DNA of 64,000 bases, from the NCBI GenBank assembly GCA_013433145.1, contig CM024170.1:10639866-10703865 (forward strand), in the 5' to 3' direction. A program made the position numbers and the translations under genes. The notes beneath the pieces are model-generated. The model was not told where the DNA came from. It worked only from the letters and a program-made list of their open reading frames with translations, and made no database searches. Shown in pieces: positions 1 to 12,552 of the stretch (positions are counted from its first letter, which is position 1; each line of letters starts with the position of its first letter). This DNA comes from Ascaris suum (Eukaryota > Nematoda > Chromadorea > Rhabditida > Ascarididae).

Positions 1-108
1 CATTCTCGCTTGCAATTTCCTTTCCGTCTATCACTGAGTATGAATAAATTGGTGGGAATAATGCAAGATTTTTACCAGTAATGTTGTATTTATGCAAATA
101 ATTTACAG

Positions 109-2632
109 AATGTGCAGCTTCTTGCCCAGCAAGCATACGATGAACGAATTCGTGCAATTATCACCAATGCTGAGGTATATCACTAAAGTGATTTCTGTTT
201 TGTTATTGCCGACATATGTAAATGCTTGATTACTTCCCATGCATCATGAAACGAAAATTTTCTTAACACTGCAACTCAAACAATTATTCTGTTCTGTGGA
301 AAAGTTGCTTCAGTGACGTCATTTCCCTTATATTGAATGTCGTATCGCCTTGTTGAAACATTTATCTCTTATTGACTGAAGCGTCTCTTTAAGTACATTC
401 TTTTTTCACTAGACTGATGAATAATGAGTTAATTGGCTGAGTCTTTTTTGAGATTGAGCTTGAAAGGCAGGTTGGAGAGTTCAATATTGCCTGATTGATT
501 CGATTATTTCTTGACTTCAGGTCGGCGAAATGGAACCGTCGTATCGGCTTGTTTCGATTGTTAGTCATCGTGGCTTGAAGAGCAATTCAGGTTAATAATG
601 CAACGTTTTTTTAAATGAGTTTCAGCTGGATATTGAATGTGATACCCATCCTTCGATAAAATTGTTCGTTTCTGCAGAGAGTAAACGAATTTTAAAAATT
701 CATTTATTTGGCTAATCGTCAAGTGGATCTCCCATCTCGGCCATTCATCTGTGTGCTTCATGGTAAGGGTGGATTGGTACTGGATTTGCTCAGGTGTTTT
801 CAACCTCAAAGTTCGTGCTATATTTCTTGCTAATGGCTTAAACTGAAGTGGACTGATTGCGAATGTTTACAGGGCATTATGTATGCGATGTATGGAACCG
901 GAAGGAGCATCGTTGGTTACACTGTAACGATAATAGTATCTCCGCGGTATCCGAAGAAGCAGTTCGTACTGGTAGAACAGAATGTGGCTATTTATTCTTC
1001 TACATGGCCAAGTAAGTGTATAACATTTCTCTAGGCTCGTCATTGGTGGGCTATTGTGTAAGATAGTTTTGCAAGTAGAGTTTCTACGCGTTGTTTCTGA
1101 ATGATCACCAGTACGCTTACACTGAGAGGATTTTTTCTTTTATGTGTGGCACAAAAAGTGGAATGTGCAGCATAGGCGGTTATTTTTTGCATATTTAATG
1201 ACGTTGTTTTTGAAACACTTTTCTTATGATGGGTGTAATAAATTTAGAAAGGTTTCATTATTATATCTGAGCTGTTTTAGATCACTTCTGGAAGAAAATG
1301 ATACAAGTGGAAGTGAGTGAAAGGCGTCCGTTGATGAGTTCACCTCATGTCGCCTAGAGAGACGGTTCGACAGGAATGGAAATATCAACATCTGATTGCT
1401 CTACGAAGTGCTAATATTGAATGTCCGTTTCGTTTTCGATGTGATCAAAGCTGAATGAGGTGGTCATATCGATTTGTTGCAATGTTTGAAGCCAAAATTT
1501 ATTGAATTTTGTACTCTTTTCACTATTGTACGTTATTCTCTTCACTTGATATGTTTATGAAATTGTGTTATCAATTTTAGTACATTTATGTTAGTAGTGA
1601 AGATTTTCGCTTGCAGTACCGTATTCTAGTGTTGTGCTGGTTAACGCATAAATGGGTTTGCAGGAGTCGGAGAGTTGGTGCATGGTTTGCTGGGAGGTTT
1701 TAACGACCCTGCTTGGATGTAGCGAATTTTTGTTTGTTCTTGAAGCATGAAAGAGAACTATTTGATGAGTGGACGCGCTTGGTTGATTTTATTTGTTTCT
1801 TTTGCCGCTTATTTGAATGATTAGCGCTTGTTTATAATGTGGATTATTTGGGTTTCTGTGGGTTAAACAGCGATAAGACACGATTGAAGCATGTGTTTAG
1901 GAGAGGAAGGATTTTTTTTTGCTTCTCTTCTTTATTGTTTTATCTCAGAATATTTCTTTGACCAGTGTTCATTGTTCTTTAAAAATATATATATGTGTAT
2001 ATATATTTTTAGCGATCTAGGAACTCGCATTTATGTGCGTTAATGTTTCTATATTTTGAAGCAGAATAATGTTACTCGTAGGTAAAATGCGAAAATGGCG
2101 AGGAATTTGTCGTTAAATTCTATGTGCTAAAAATTTAGAAAATCAAACGCCAATATGGCTTTTTTGATGGCATAAAAGAAAAGAGATGCATCTTTATGGA
2201 AGTGATGGTGCACGGTCGTGGCTTTGAGGTGTTGATATTTTGGATAAGTTTAATATGCAGCTTTGAGGTATATCTTCGTTTGTGAATCGCTATTGTGCTC
2301 TACCTCATGTTTTCGATTTGCTCAACTCAGATTTTAATTGATGTAACAATGAACAAGAATGGGATGTTTGATTCATAGGCATACGAAGATTTATTTATAG
2401 GCATCATTTCTATTTCTTAGCGCTACTGTAATTGTGGTGTTGTTTTACGTTTTTCTATGATAGTATATATGTCCATACATTTTTTTAGATGTAAGCATTT
2501 TACCTATCCAATCAAAGAAAGAGCAATGCTCGCCAAGAAAGATCTAATTTCAGGTTTTTCGAGGCGCTTGGATGCAGCAGTTGCACAGAGTATGATGCGT
2601 TGAAGAAAATCTTGTTTTGTGCTTCTGATTGA
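109..2632 (+). CDS. USP37: USP37-type ubiquitin-specific protease, C-terminal end (5' partial)
   Basis: Cysteine peptidase that removes ubiquitin from proteins; only the C-terminal end of the catalytic domain is here. Exons: 109-174, 521-590, 873-1011 and probably 2554-2632. Phases agree across all junctions. The block YRLVSIVSHRG then GHYVCDVW is the His box with the catalytic His; WLHCND supplies the Asn/Asp box; the ending GYLFFYMAK closely resembles the end of the vertebrate USP37/26/29 catalytic domain. The first exon follows TTACAG at 103-108, and earlier exons, including the Cys box, lie left of the window. The end is ambiguous. Read straight through, a TAA stop sits at 1013-1015, but it is embedded in a perfect 5' splice site (AAGTAAGTG). 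Splicing to TTTCAG at 2553 restores frame and adds about 26 residues ending at TGA 2630-2632. Family call is solid; the exact USP subtype and last exon are less sure. Confidence 0.75.
1237..1242 (+). promoter_or_regulatory. Possible poly(A) signal AATAAA for the short USP form
   Basis: AATAAA about 220 bp after the read-through stop at 1015. It would serve the unspliced, shorter form of the protease. A second AATAAA at 3140-3145 would serve the spliced longer form. Position and motif only. Confidence 0.3.
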
Positions 2633-5600
2633 AATTGGACAAGAAGTAGGTTGTTTTATGTTTACTTCAAGTTATTGTACTGCGAAAACATTAGTCTGTA
2701 TGGCATTAAGGTGCACTCAGAGAGGGGAGAAATACATGGATTTATGGATACCCTTCGGGTATTGTCTGCAGCGGGTCATCACATTTGGGTTCATGGTTGA
2801 GACCGCTTTCAGTGCGAGCTGTGGCAACATTCCTCGTGAAATAAGGTTTATAGGTATTGTGTGTGAAGGCCAAGAGAGGTACGAAAAAAAATCCCCTTGT
2901 TTGATTCTAGAGGTATGGCTCTGCGATATGATTTGGTGTTATTGCTTCGTTCGTTGTTTTTATCGTATATTGTTGCATTTTCTGTGACGCTCATCACCTA
3001 TGGTATAAAAGTTGATATTTGAATTCCCCTGTCGCGTTTATTTATTATTTTCTATTGGTGCTGCTCGCTGTGCATGTTTCGTAAAAATAATTCAATATAA
3101 ATGTGTATTTTTCATGAAGCCGTATTGGCGTTACGAAACAATAAAGCTGATTAGCTAGCACATACTAGTGAGACGGTCGATGCTTGTCGTTTAAGGGTGT
3201 CGTCTAGGTGATTGATTTGCATCTGAAAGTGCTCATGTATTTACTGGTGAAATGCATATATTTTTAGCATCATTTTCTATGGTTTTTCTCTCTTGCTAGT
3301 GTTTTCAAAGAGTCGTAATTTCCATAATAAACATTACCACATTGATGTTCTGCATTGAATCAGATATAGGTTTAAATTTTTGACATCAATACGTAAAAAA
3401 GCAGCTAAACATTCAAAATCATAAAGTTTTGATGGAGGCGCAAGTGTCCGGGGAACTTTGAGCTGCGTTTGGAGCACCGAATTGCAACGCTGCTCGTTAG
3501 CGATCCGAACCGTTTAGTTATGTTGAATGTACAACATGGAAAGAATTCGTGCTTCCTCCGAACGGCGTGCAACCGTGCGACTTACCGTCGAAATGCGTAC
3601 ATCGGTTGATGCCCACGTCCATCCCCTAAATTCTGATTTCAATCGTTGTCTTCAGTTGTTGATTTCAGTGGCTTCAAATTCTAATACCAAACTTCAATGA
3701 TCGCAGTAGCGTCCGGCCATCGTCCTTCTTATTTCTTAGAGCGAATTTGTAACGCATTTTCATAGTGTAGGTGTTGGAGAGGTCGGGGGGGGGGGGGGAA
3801 GAGAAGAGAGAGGGAAGGGGGAAGTATGTTATGGCACGACAAGGTTCAATTCGCGGTGATTTCACAGATTCATTCACATGAATCGGACGGATTTCAGAGA
3901 GCGTGTTGTGAATATTTGTCAATGATGTGAAAGGATAAATTGTTTGTGTTTTCTGCTCGAAACTGCGCTTCATAATAAAGACGAATTGAATCTGATTATC
4001 ACTTATGATTCGCCTTTTGAATATTAGCATAGATGGAATTATTCAAATGATATTATAAAGACCAAACGACACTTTTATCCTTGATGCGTTTTTCTAATCA
4101 TTGCGCAATCAGCATTTCCAACAAACATTGCAAAAAATATCTCGAACTTCCGCTGCACAATGAAATGAGAGTTAATTTGCCGAAGAGCGACTTTGTTTAT
4201 GGTACTTACGTTCACGTTACATTATCACTCATAATTAGTAACTTCATATTCGTCGGTGTGTTCAAACATTAGAGATACTTCATTTTTCTATTGCGCTTAC
4301 TTTCCGCTTATTAAGTAATGCATCACTTAGCGCAAATTTCAAGCGTGGATTTTGCAGTGAGCTGATTATAATCTGAAATTATCGAATGATCGGCAAGAAA
4401 TCAATTGAAATATATTAAGAATTGTTATGCGAACTATGGGAAAAATCGGAAGAGCTGGGAAGAGGAGGGACGGGGGGATCGTTTCAAGAATAGTAGGAAT
4501 ATGCATCAGATTTGCCGATTGCATTGATGCCCTAGCAACAGTAAGATGACGTTTATTTATCAATGCGTTTCTCAAGTAGATTACTAGATATTAACAGGTT
4601 GCGCTCCTCAACTAGCAGATGGCCTATTTCGATCTAGTATTTAATTTTTAAGAAACATTTGAGATAATACTCTTAACGAAATGATTTTAGCGCATTAAAA
4701 TGTCTTCTTCCCTATCGGCTTATGCAAAAAGTGGAAGCTCCAATCCTTCACCTAAATATGCAAATGCTGAAATATTGAAAAGTTCGATTTCAATCACTTA
4801 CTTTCTCTTGCATTGTTGTTGTGTGATCAAATGTGCTCTTTTTTTATCGTTCTTAAGTTTTAATATCCGCGTTGAACAAACGTATACATTTTTATTATCA
4901 ATGACAAATATTCATAATGGCTAATGTGATTTTCGATTTTTAGTGTCACCTATAATCGCACGATTCTCCTGACTGCGAGGCTTTATTTCGAATTTCGTTA
5001 GAACATATTAGTCGGTTTACTCAGCTAATCTCAGCTTCTAATACACGTGCAATCATGTGTTGGTATAACGGTGTCATGAGCGACTGATTACTAAATTAAC
5101 GGGAAACCGTAGTGTTTTACGAGTGATGGAATACAAGTCAGGATTGAAATAATGGGAAATTTCAATAAGAAGAGGAGGGGAACGGGAGTATGAGAAGCGC
5201 ACAAAAAACGAAAAGGTGAGGGCGACATCGATGTTGAGTGAGGAAGCTTGAATAAAGTCAAGATTCTAGCGATATCAACAACGTGAACGATTCACAAATA
5301 TGCTCATTTTATTGTCAGCATATGTTAGTTTGTTAAGTTAATTTCGTGTTAATTCTAACTTGGTCAGCAGATCTCACTCGATTCCTTGAATATTTCTTTA
5401 CATAAGAGCAAAGGAAATTGCATCTCCGAATGAGTGCGGAAAATCCTGATGAACAAACATCCTCTCATTTCATTTTTTCAGTGAATACCAGCAAAAATGA
5501 ATTCGCCTTCATTTTTTCACCTCATCCAAGCCATAACGATTATCACTTATTATTATAAAGGAATATTTTGGGCTGTTGTTCTTTTTTCTTTTAATTCTTA

Positions 5601-6503
5601 CTTTCCTATCATTTTTCATTTTTCTCTATTTCTCGTCTAATTCATTACTACTCAGCCGTTAAGTTTAGAAAACATCTTTTCATCTGTTTCTTTTACGTTC
5701 TTTTTCTTTTCCGCTATTCAGTCAACGTTTATTTTCTGTTGTGCAATATTTTTTTTTACTTCAGTGCTATCGATTACTCATTGCTATAATTGTTTAAAAT
5801 TTTCAAATTATGCAGTATTGTCCATTTTTATTCGCACAAAGTTTTTATGTGCTACAATCCATGCTGAATCATTCATACCCTCAATCAATTGATTAGTCTT
5901 CCTTAAGCCATTTTGTCTTGCTCAGTACCCGAAGCTCGCAGATAGCTGATGTTTGTATAAAACATACCACCTATATACTTTTGTAAACACATATTTGCAA
6001 AGTTTATATGTATTTCGGTAGGCGCATATGTGTCTATCAGATTGATATCTTCAGTATGATAGTTTTGACGATATATCAATTCAATGAGCACAACATTTTC
6101 ATTGTCGATTTCCTAACTATCTTTCTTGATTAGTTAATATTGAAAAGAGTAATAAACAATTTAAGAGTACCGAAAATTCGCATTCATTTCATTTTAATCG
6201 GTTTTTCATTTCGCATCACTTTTGCAGAAGATATGAATATTTTATTTTGTGCACTTGTTTGTAGAAGTTATAAATGCCAGAATCATTTGAAATATGTCTA
6301 CATTATTGCGCACATTTTATTATCTGTTGGTATATTATGCATTTGTCTGACTGGCTGTACATCATGCCGCTTCTTTGGCGATATTTCCTCCTGCTTATTT
6401 TAGCGTTAATCCCTCCAAAATTGGGCGTATATTTGGCAGAAATCAGATCAACTATTTTAATCCGTTCATTTTAAGTGAAAGAGCTAAGTGAGACGAATTC
6501 ACT
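2633..6503. other. Intergenic; no supported gene, a few stray exon-like segments
   Basis: No convincing gene. Segments worth noting are as follows. A visibly GC-richer island at about 3430-3640. A minus-strand exon-like piece at 3222-3166 with TTTCAG acceptor, GTATGT donor and a 19-codon open frame starting at ATG. A second minus-strand piece near 3620-3580 with a GTAAGT donor, whose phase does not match the first. A G-run at 3785-3798. Open frames of 60-122 codons exist but have low-complexity or Cys/Phe-rich translations and no family pattern. Confidence 0.4.
3785..3798 (+). repeat. G14 homopolymer followed by purine tract
   Basis: Fourteen consecutive G, followed by a G/A-only stretch to about 3822. 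One of several G-runs in this AT-rich window. Confidence 0.9.
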
Positions 6504-9500
6504 ATGGATGACCTCGAATCGGTGGAATCAGGCGGTGATGTACTCCCAACCAGTGGCAACATCGACTTGTTGCCCTTGCTACCGTATATACTTGAAGGAC
6601 CACCACTCATAGCGTTCAACTTGTTCCTGCTTTGGTATCTCCTGCTAGGCAATGAGACACGTGGTCAACGTCCCTATCAAATCCTTGCTGGATGTGCAGC
6701 CTTTGATGTGGTGTTCTGTTCAGCTTATTTGGCAACTGGCATCTATCGCCTTCAATTGCTGAACTCTTACGATCGTATGTTTCAATTATGTTTGCTATAT
6801 GCTGCCTCTCATTGGAAAGAGGACCTACATAGAGGGAGGGTGACGTATCGAAAAATAGGGGAATTAACTGGGAAAAGAAAATATAACAAAGATAATTCTT
6901 ATTCTCTTTATTGCTCATTAATAACTGATAGGTATGTTTAATATGATTCGAGTTACTTCATCGTCAAATTTTTCCTCTCGGGAACGTTGCATCGACAAAC
7001 TCCTCCCCATCGCAATCCCAATACAAAATCTACTGCTTGCCCTCTACTAGTTTTGCATCCTCTGCAGAACTTATGTTTGTAATCATTGTTAACTCTCCAT
7101 GTTTGAATAGTGTGTTTTCAATAATTTATTTTCTAAGTGAATACATTCATTTGCTCAGACTTCTCCTTCAATAGCTTCAAATATACAAGTGATGAGCCTT
7201 TCTGAGAGTCCATTGAATTGAAATAAATTGACAAAAAGAGTTACAAAAGTTTTGAGAGAAGAAAAAAACGTTTCACTTCTATTTCGATATGAATTCATTG
7301 CACTTTTATTGCATTTTTCTCAGATAAGCGGATCTTCTTTGATTTAATGTGAATTTGTGAAATTTAAATATGCAAAAAAAAGTTGCAATATTATTCTCTC
7401 ATCAAATATCAACTCAGAATATAGCAACGATCACCATCGAATTTATCGTTGAAAATTCTTTTCGTATCGAATAATATAATTTCGCTTTTACAAGGATTTA
7501 TTTTATTTAATGTGTGCTCTTTAAAAAAAAAAAACAATGCATAAATTTTGACGTTCATTTGATAGCATTGATCGCCGAATAATCGCTTATATGAATATAT
7601 TTTGATTAACTTAATTCGAATAACCTACTAAAACTTTCAAATAATTCGGAAATGATAATCCAATAATGAAATTAATCAGAATTAATATTGAATGAATAAT
7701 CAATTCATTTAAAATAGAGATATTCATTAGATTCGATCGAATTTTCAATGAATATTTACTCTCATCGAATAGAGATATTCATTGAAGTCTAATAAAAATT
7801 CTCATCGAAATTTTTATTTATTTATTAATTTCAGCAAATATTCACGTTTCACGTTTTTATTGTCTAAATACATTTCACAATTGGTTGCATTTATTCACAA
7901 TGCCCGAATCAGGGATTATTTGTTTTGTGACGGCAATCGACAGATTCTTCTCTTTATTTACGCCGTTGAGGTATCGTAAATGCTAAATTCTTATCCATCT
8001 AAAAGAGTTGATGAATTTATATCTGCTAATTGCTTTTAACGCTTCAACTATTTTATTTTGCTTGCGTGAAAAGCAAAGAAACTATTAAATTAGTCGAAAG
8101 TATAAAACGAGCAAGTAATTTATCGTTAAAGATCTGTACAATTATTATAATATTGGACACACAAGTTCGTTTCAATTCGATAGAACACTGGATATGGCAT
8201 GCTCCTTGTGTCTTTTTTTGCTTTAAATACTACACGCTTTCAAAGATTTCATCTCAAATAATATCTTTCAGTGTTTTGCATTTGAAAAGGTACCAACACA
8301 GGCTGTAGACCTGATTCTTTGATCAGAACAAGAATAGCATCATTATGAATAGCACAATATGCGCTTTTTGAGCAATCCTCTTGCACTAACGACTTGTGGC
8401 AATGTTCAAGAAATAATGAATAGTGTGTTAGTGATGCAATCGACCCGTTAAGTCATCAACTGAAAAAGCCTCTACTTATAGCATATGTGCAAAATTATAT
8501 GCGAGCAAATTTCAAGACGTGCTTAACACATCATAGCGATGAGCAAGCAAAAGCAAAATTCGTCTCGGGTTTATCATATAGCGCAAAATGCATTCATTCA
8601 ATTTTATTGATGCATGTTTTCCATTCCCATTCATTAGTTGAAACTACTTAAGGAATAAGTTCATTTCCATGAAATGCTTTATTTAAGGCGATTTTTAGAG
8701 GTAGTACAACGTCATTTGAAGATGATCTCATTCCCTTCAATGCAATAGTTTTGTGCTGATTTTATTCGATTTTCTCATCACATTGTGCTGATCGAGAAAA
8801 AACTTAGAAATAATAATTGAAAAATAGCCATTCAAAATGAAAAAAAAAATTGCAACTCTCATAAAAATGATTGTAGAACAAAATTTTATTTTACGGTCAT
8901 AATATCGTTCAATGATTACTTCTTTGAGACGGATGAAAATTTTTTCGAAGTCTTTGAAATGTTTTTTTTTTTCATCGAAACAAATCTACGTGAGTCATAT
9001 GAATAGAGTGTAATCATTCTACTTCATCTCAAATTCATAGGAGAATATTCATCTCTGAAATATATAATGTCGTTTTTGCTTCTATCATTTTAATGGATAG
9101 TATTTTCAGATATATGCGACTACCGAATTATTATCCATTTGTTCTTTTCTTTATTGCTATCGTTGTGGTTGTACCATTTTATGTGATCAGCTTTTTGCAA
9201 TCATACGAAATGCGAGAAGTTTTAGAAGTTAGTTGCTTTTGCTTTTTATGGATTTCTACAGTAGGATAAAGCATAATCTCGATAGTCTCATTCATCTATC
9301 AATTCGTCCGGTTTTCTCCCCATTTGTTCTAAAATATCCGGCCTAAGGTTAACACCCTCCAAAAGATAGTTAAATAAGCAATACCAAAGCAACCTACGAA
9401 TCTGCAATCTGAAATTCAGTGCTATAATAGTTGAATGGATGGGAAAGTGCAATGCCGACGAAAATATAAATATGCTTGTTCCGAATCGCCATTTAAGAAA

Positions 9501-12032
9501 GATAGTGAGTGAAATATTGAAACATAATCAAGCGATTGTTGATCCAATCTCACTTATTAATCCGCATTGTTTTTCAGCTTTTTGAGAAGCGATGATTTCG
9601 AAAACAAAATGTCATTATACCTCAAATAAATCGTTGAAAATCATCGAATTTTTTGCGCAGTTACAAAAATTAACATACGCATTACAGATAGCATCTTAGC
9701 AACTATTTAGGCGTAGAAAGCGCATTTTATGTATTATTCCATGGAACGCGTTTCAACAACTAGTTAAACTTCACTGTGAATACATTTCGCACGACTTTTG
9801 CAGTTCTTAGACGAGGACGAAATCATTTATTTCCACGTAGGCTGCAAGTACAAACGAGGTATTGGAGAGAGTAAATAGAAATAGTGGTAGGATGAGGGTT
9901 CGAACAAGGGGTGTAGGACAATCCACCAAGGTTCGGCAGGAGCACTGAGAAGGGGCACTCTATGTTAACTTAAGGTCTATTTAATGATATAACTATGTAA
10001 TAACGATAAATTTTGAGGGATACTAATGCAATAATGAAATAATGATGAGGTAGCGTAATAAGTATTGGATATTGAAATGAACTAGATGTGGGAAGAGAGA
10101 TTTTTCGGCAGGGGATCTTCAAATCAATTGGTTTGCCTACAGTTACCAGTGATAACGGATCCAGCTTGTCTAGGATTCCCTTAAATATGGTTTAATCGTG
10201 CCTATGCTATCCAATACATGACTGGTTTAGTCGCATGACTAATTAAATTTAACAGGTTTACGGTTACGTTCCAGTAGTACCACATTTATATCGAAATTGT
10301 GATACATAATCATCTAAGGTGTTTAAATCCCGCCACATATTTGTGAATGGAGTCATAAAAAATTGAATACTGATAAAAATACATTATAAATTTGGCGATG
10401 CTTTGCAAAGAATGAAGTGAATCGAAGAAAATGCTGAATTGTTGAACGAAATGATCGTTTAAATTTAAAAATAATGTCACTGAATGGAAGAATACAATAG
10501 TGTTTTATTTCTGCATTTTGTTTGCTTTCATATTTATTTTGCTTGCAAAATGAAGTTTTCGCAATAAAAATGAATCTCCTCAGCAACACTATAATCTCGA
10601 AGTCCACTCATCATCAGTATGGCTATGATATTATGCTTGCAATATGTAAATTCCACTTATGATGTCATCATATAATGAAGATGCAATTTATTAATAAAAA
10701 TATTGAAACAATCGTAAATGGGGAAATAATTTTTACAAAACATTTGATTGGATTAATTATTTTAGGTTACCGCATATTGTACATTTAATCAATCGATAAG
10801 TGCAAAAATGTATCGAATATTGCGATGTTTTCGAATCACTACAACAGTTGTCGCTATACTCCTATATATACCAATATGCTATAAAATTTCTTCGGTAAAA
10901 TTTTCGAAAATTCCTTTCCAATTGAGTAATTTTACTATATAATAGAATTTGTCTCACAGAAAAAATTGTGTATTTCTTTTTCGCTTGACGGAAAGTTTTA
11001 AAAAAAAAGTTGCATTATTAATTTCTCCTAATTCGAAGCATCTAATTGCCTATTTCTGCCTATTCTCCATAAATCGTCATTGGGGAAAATGTCGAATTTG
11101 TCTAATTTCATCCTATCGCTAAATTATTTGCTTTCATTTGTATTTCACTAATATACGCTCGATTTGCTTTGTTTAAATATCAAATTATCACTACTGTACG
11201 AAGTATTTGACTGCCATATGCAATTATAAAAATCCACTTTCATCGTCTCTTTCATATCGATCGTGAGAGAGACAATTGTTTCACATCCTCAAATCGAAAT
11301 TTCTCATTTTGTTTTCTCTCGAGTGTTCTATAATCATTTTTCGTCAAACATTAAAATGCCTCCATCAGAAGATACTTAGAAGTTTTTTTTCTCTGAAAAT
11401 GCAACAATTTTTTTTGTTTTTTTTTTTTGAAGAAATACTATTTGTTCGAAGCGAAACGCAAAAAGGTAAAATTTATTTCACATAAAATGGCAAAAAGATA
11501 AAATTTTTCAAAGTGCAAAATTTCATATTCGAACAAACGAATATAGAAGAGAAATATGAAATTAAATCAATAAGACTAAAAAAGTGCAAAACGCAAAAAA
11601 AAGAGAGTAAAATTTAAGCGAACATTAATATCGCAATGCAATTTATTTCATGTAATGATTTCTCAATTATTCTATGAAATATGTTTGCAGTTAATTAGGT
11701 TGGCGTCTGGAATTTCGCATACTCAAGATTTGACTTCCTCGAAACTTCGTCGTGCAACAATGATCATTGCATCGCTCACAGTGAATCAAGCGGTTTCGTT
11801 CGCGATACCTGATATCTATTTGACTGTATTTCCGTTTCAAAAATGGAGTTGGGCATTTCTTCTCAATTTCAGTAATGCCCTCTTCAACGCTATTATATTC
11901 GTTATCGTGCAAAAGGAACTACGACAGATTATTTGCAAAAAATTTCACAAAATAAGCATCATCTCTGTGATTCCGCTCAATGAACCACAGAAAACGCATA
12001 TCGCTATTAATAACCCATGGCAGTGTTGCTGA
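6504..12032 (+). CDS. Serpentine-class 7TM chemoreceptor (Srsx-like, tentative)
   Basis: Predicted G-protein-coupled receptor of 331 residues in the plasma membrane, likely chemosensory. Exons 6504-6774, 7835-7970, 9110-9227, 10766-10894 and 11691-12032; phases 1, 2, 0, 0 all match and the lengths sum to 996 nt including TGA. Segments: TM1 about 31-49 and TM2 about 59-82 in exon 1; TM3 about 112-131 with the DRY-like AIDRFFSLFTPLR at 124-136; TM4 about 143-164; extracellular Cys180 that can pair with Cys100 before TM3; TM5 about 196-213; TM6 about 240-264; TM7 about 272-291; short basic C-tail ending QCC. The start is the first ATG of the exon; no signal peptide is expected. The TM3 DR motif followed by P-L-R-Y suggests Srsx or Srx rather than Srw or peptide receptors, but the subfamily is inference. 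Introns 1-4 (0.8-1.5 kb) are AT-rich without other genes. Confidence 0.85.
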
Positions 12033-12096
12033 TGTGCAATTCTCTAATTTCTATTGTTATTTAGATGCTTCAATCCCAAAAGTTTTTTGTGTTCAC

Positions 12097-12552
12097 AGAG
12101 AGAGAGAGAGAGCTCCATTATTCCCTCTGTCTCCTTCCCTTTCCCTTTCTCTTTCCCCGTCTCTCTTACCATCTCTCTATATTTTTCTTTATTTCTGCCT
12201 ACCTCACTCTACCTCTCCCTCTTCTTTCTCATCGTGTCTGCCTCCCTCTGTTCCTCTTTCTTTCTTTCTATCGCCCTATAGCTCTCCTGCTTAATGTTTA
12301 ATCACCCTATTACCTTCTCCGCCTCCTCTCTTTCCATTTCTCCTACTTTCTTCTATCTCTTTCTACCTCTTCATCTCTCCCTATCTATCTTGCCCTCCGT
12401 CTTTCTGTTCTCCCTCTTTTTAGCTCCATCTCCTATACTTTTTCTCTCCTTCTTCTCCTCTTTTCCCTCGTTCCTCCCTCCCTTCCTCTCTCTTTCTTTC
12501 CCTTTCTGTCCCTCTCTCTTCTTATCTCCTCCGCTCCGCGTCCCTCTCTTTA
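12097..12552 (+). repeat. (AG)n plus ~440-bp C/T-only-like polypyrimidine tract
   Basis: A short (AG)8 run at 12097-12112 is followed to about 12552 by almost uninterrupted C and T (CTCTC, CCTTC, TTTCTC units with few A or G). It starts about 65 bp after the receptor stop codon, so it would lie in or just past its 3' UTR. All reading frames are open only because of base composition (Ser/Leu/Phe/Pro), so it is not coding. Confidence 0.9.

Noticed and set aside
2619..2987. 122-codon plus-strand frame
   Set aside because: It begins without ATG, overlaps the better-supported last USP exon in another frame, and has a Cys/Phe-rich translation without family pattern.
4691..4924. ATG frame after a TTTTAG site (MSSSLSAYAKSGSSNPS)
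   Set aside because: Short isolated frame with no partner exons, no homology pattern, and a hydrophobic chance-like C-terminal half.
9420..9504. Plausible exon (AIIVEWMGKCNADEN...) between receptor exons 3 and 4
   Set aside because: It has TTCAG and GTGAGT borders, but its phase does not fit exon 3, and exon 10766-10894 joins exon 3 perfectly and supplies the extracellular Cys and TM5.
9890..9920. GGGTTCGAAC resembling a tRNA T-arm
   Set aside because: The flanking stem does not pair and no acceptor, D- or anticodon arms fit upstream.
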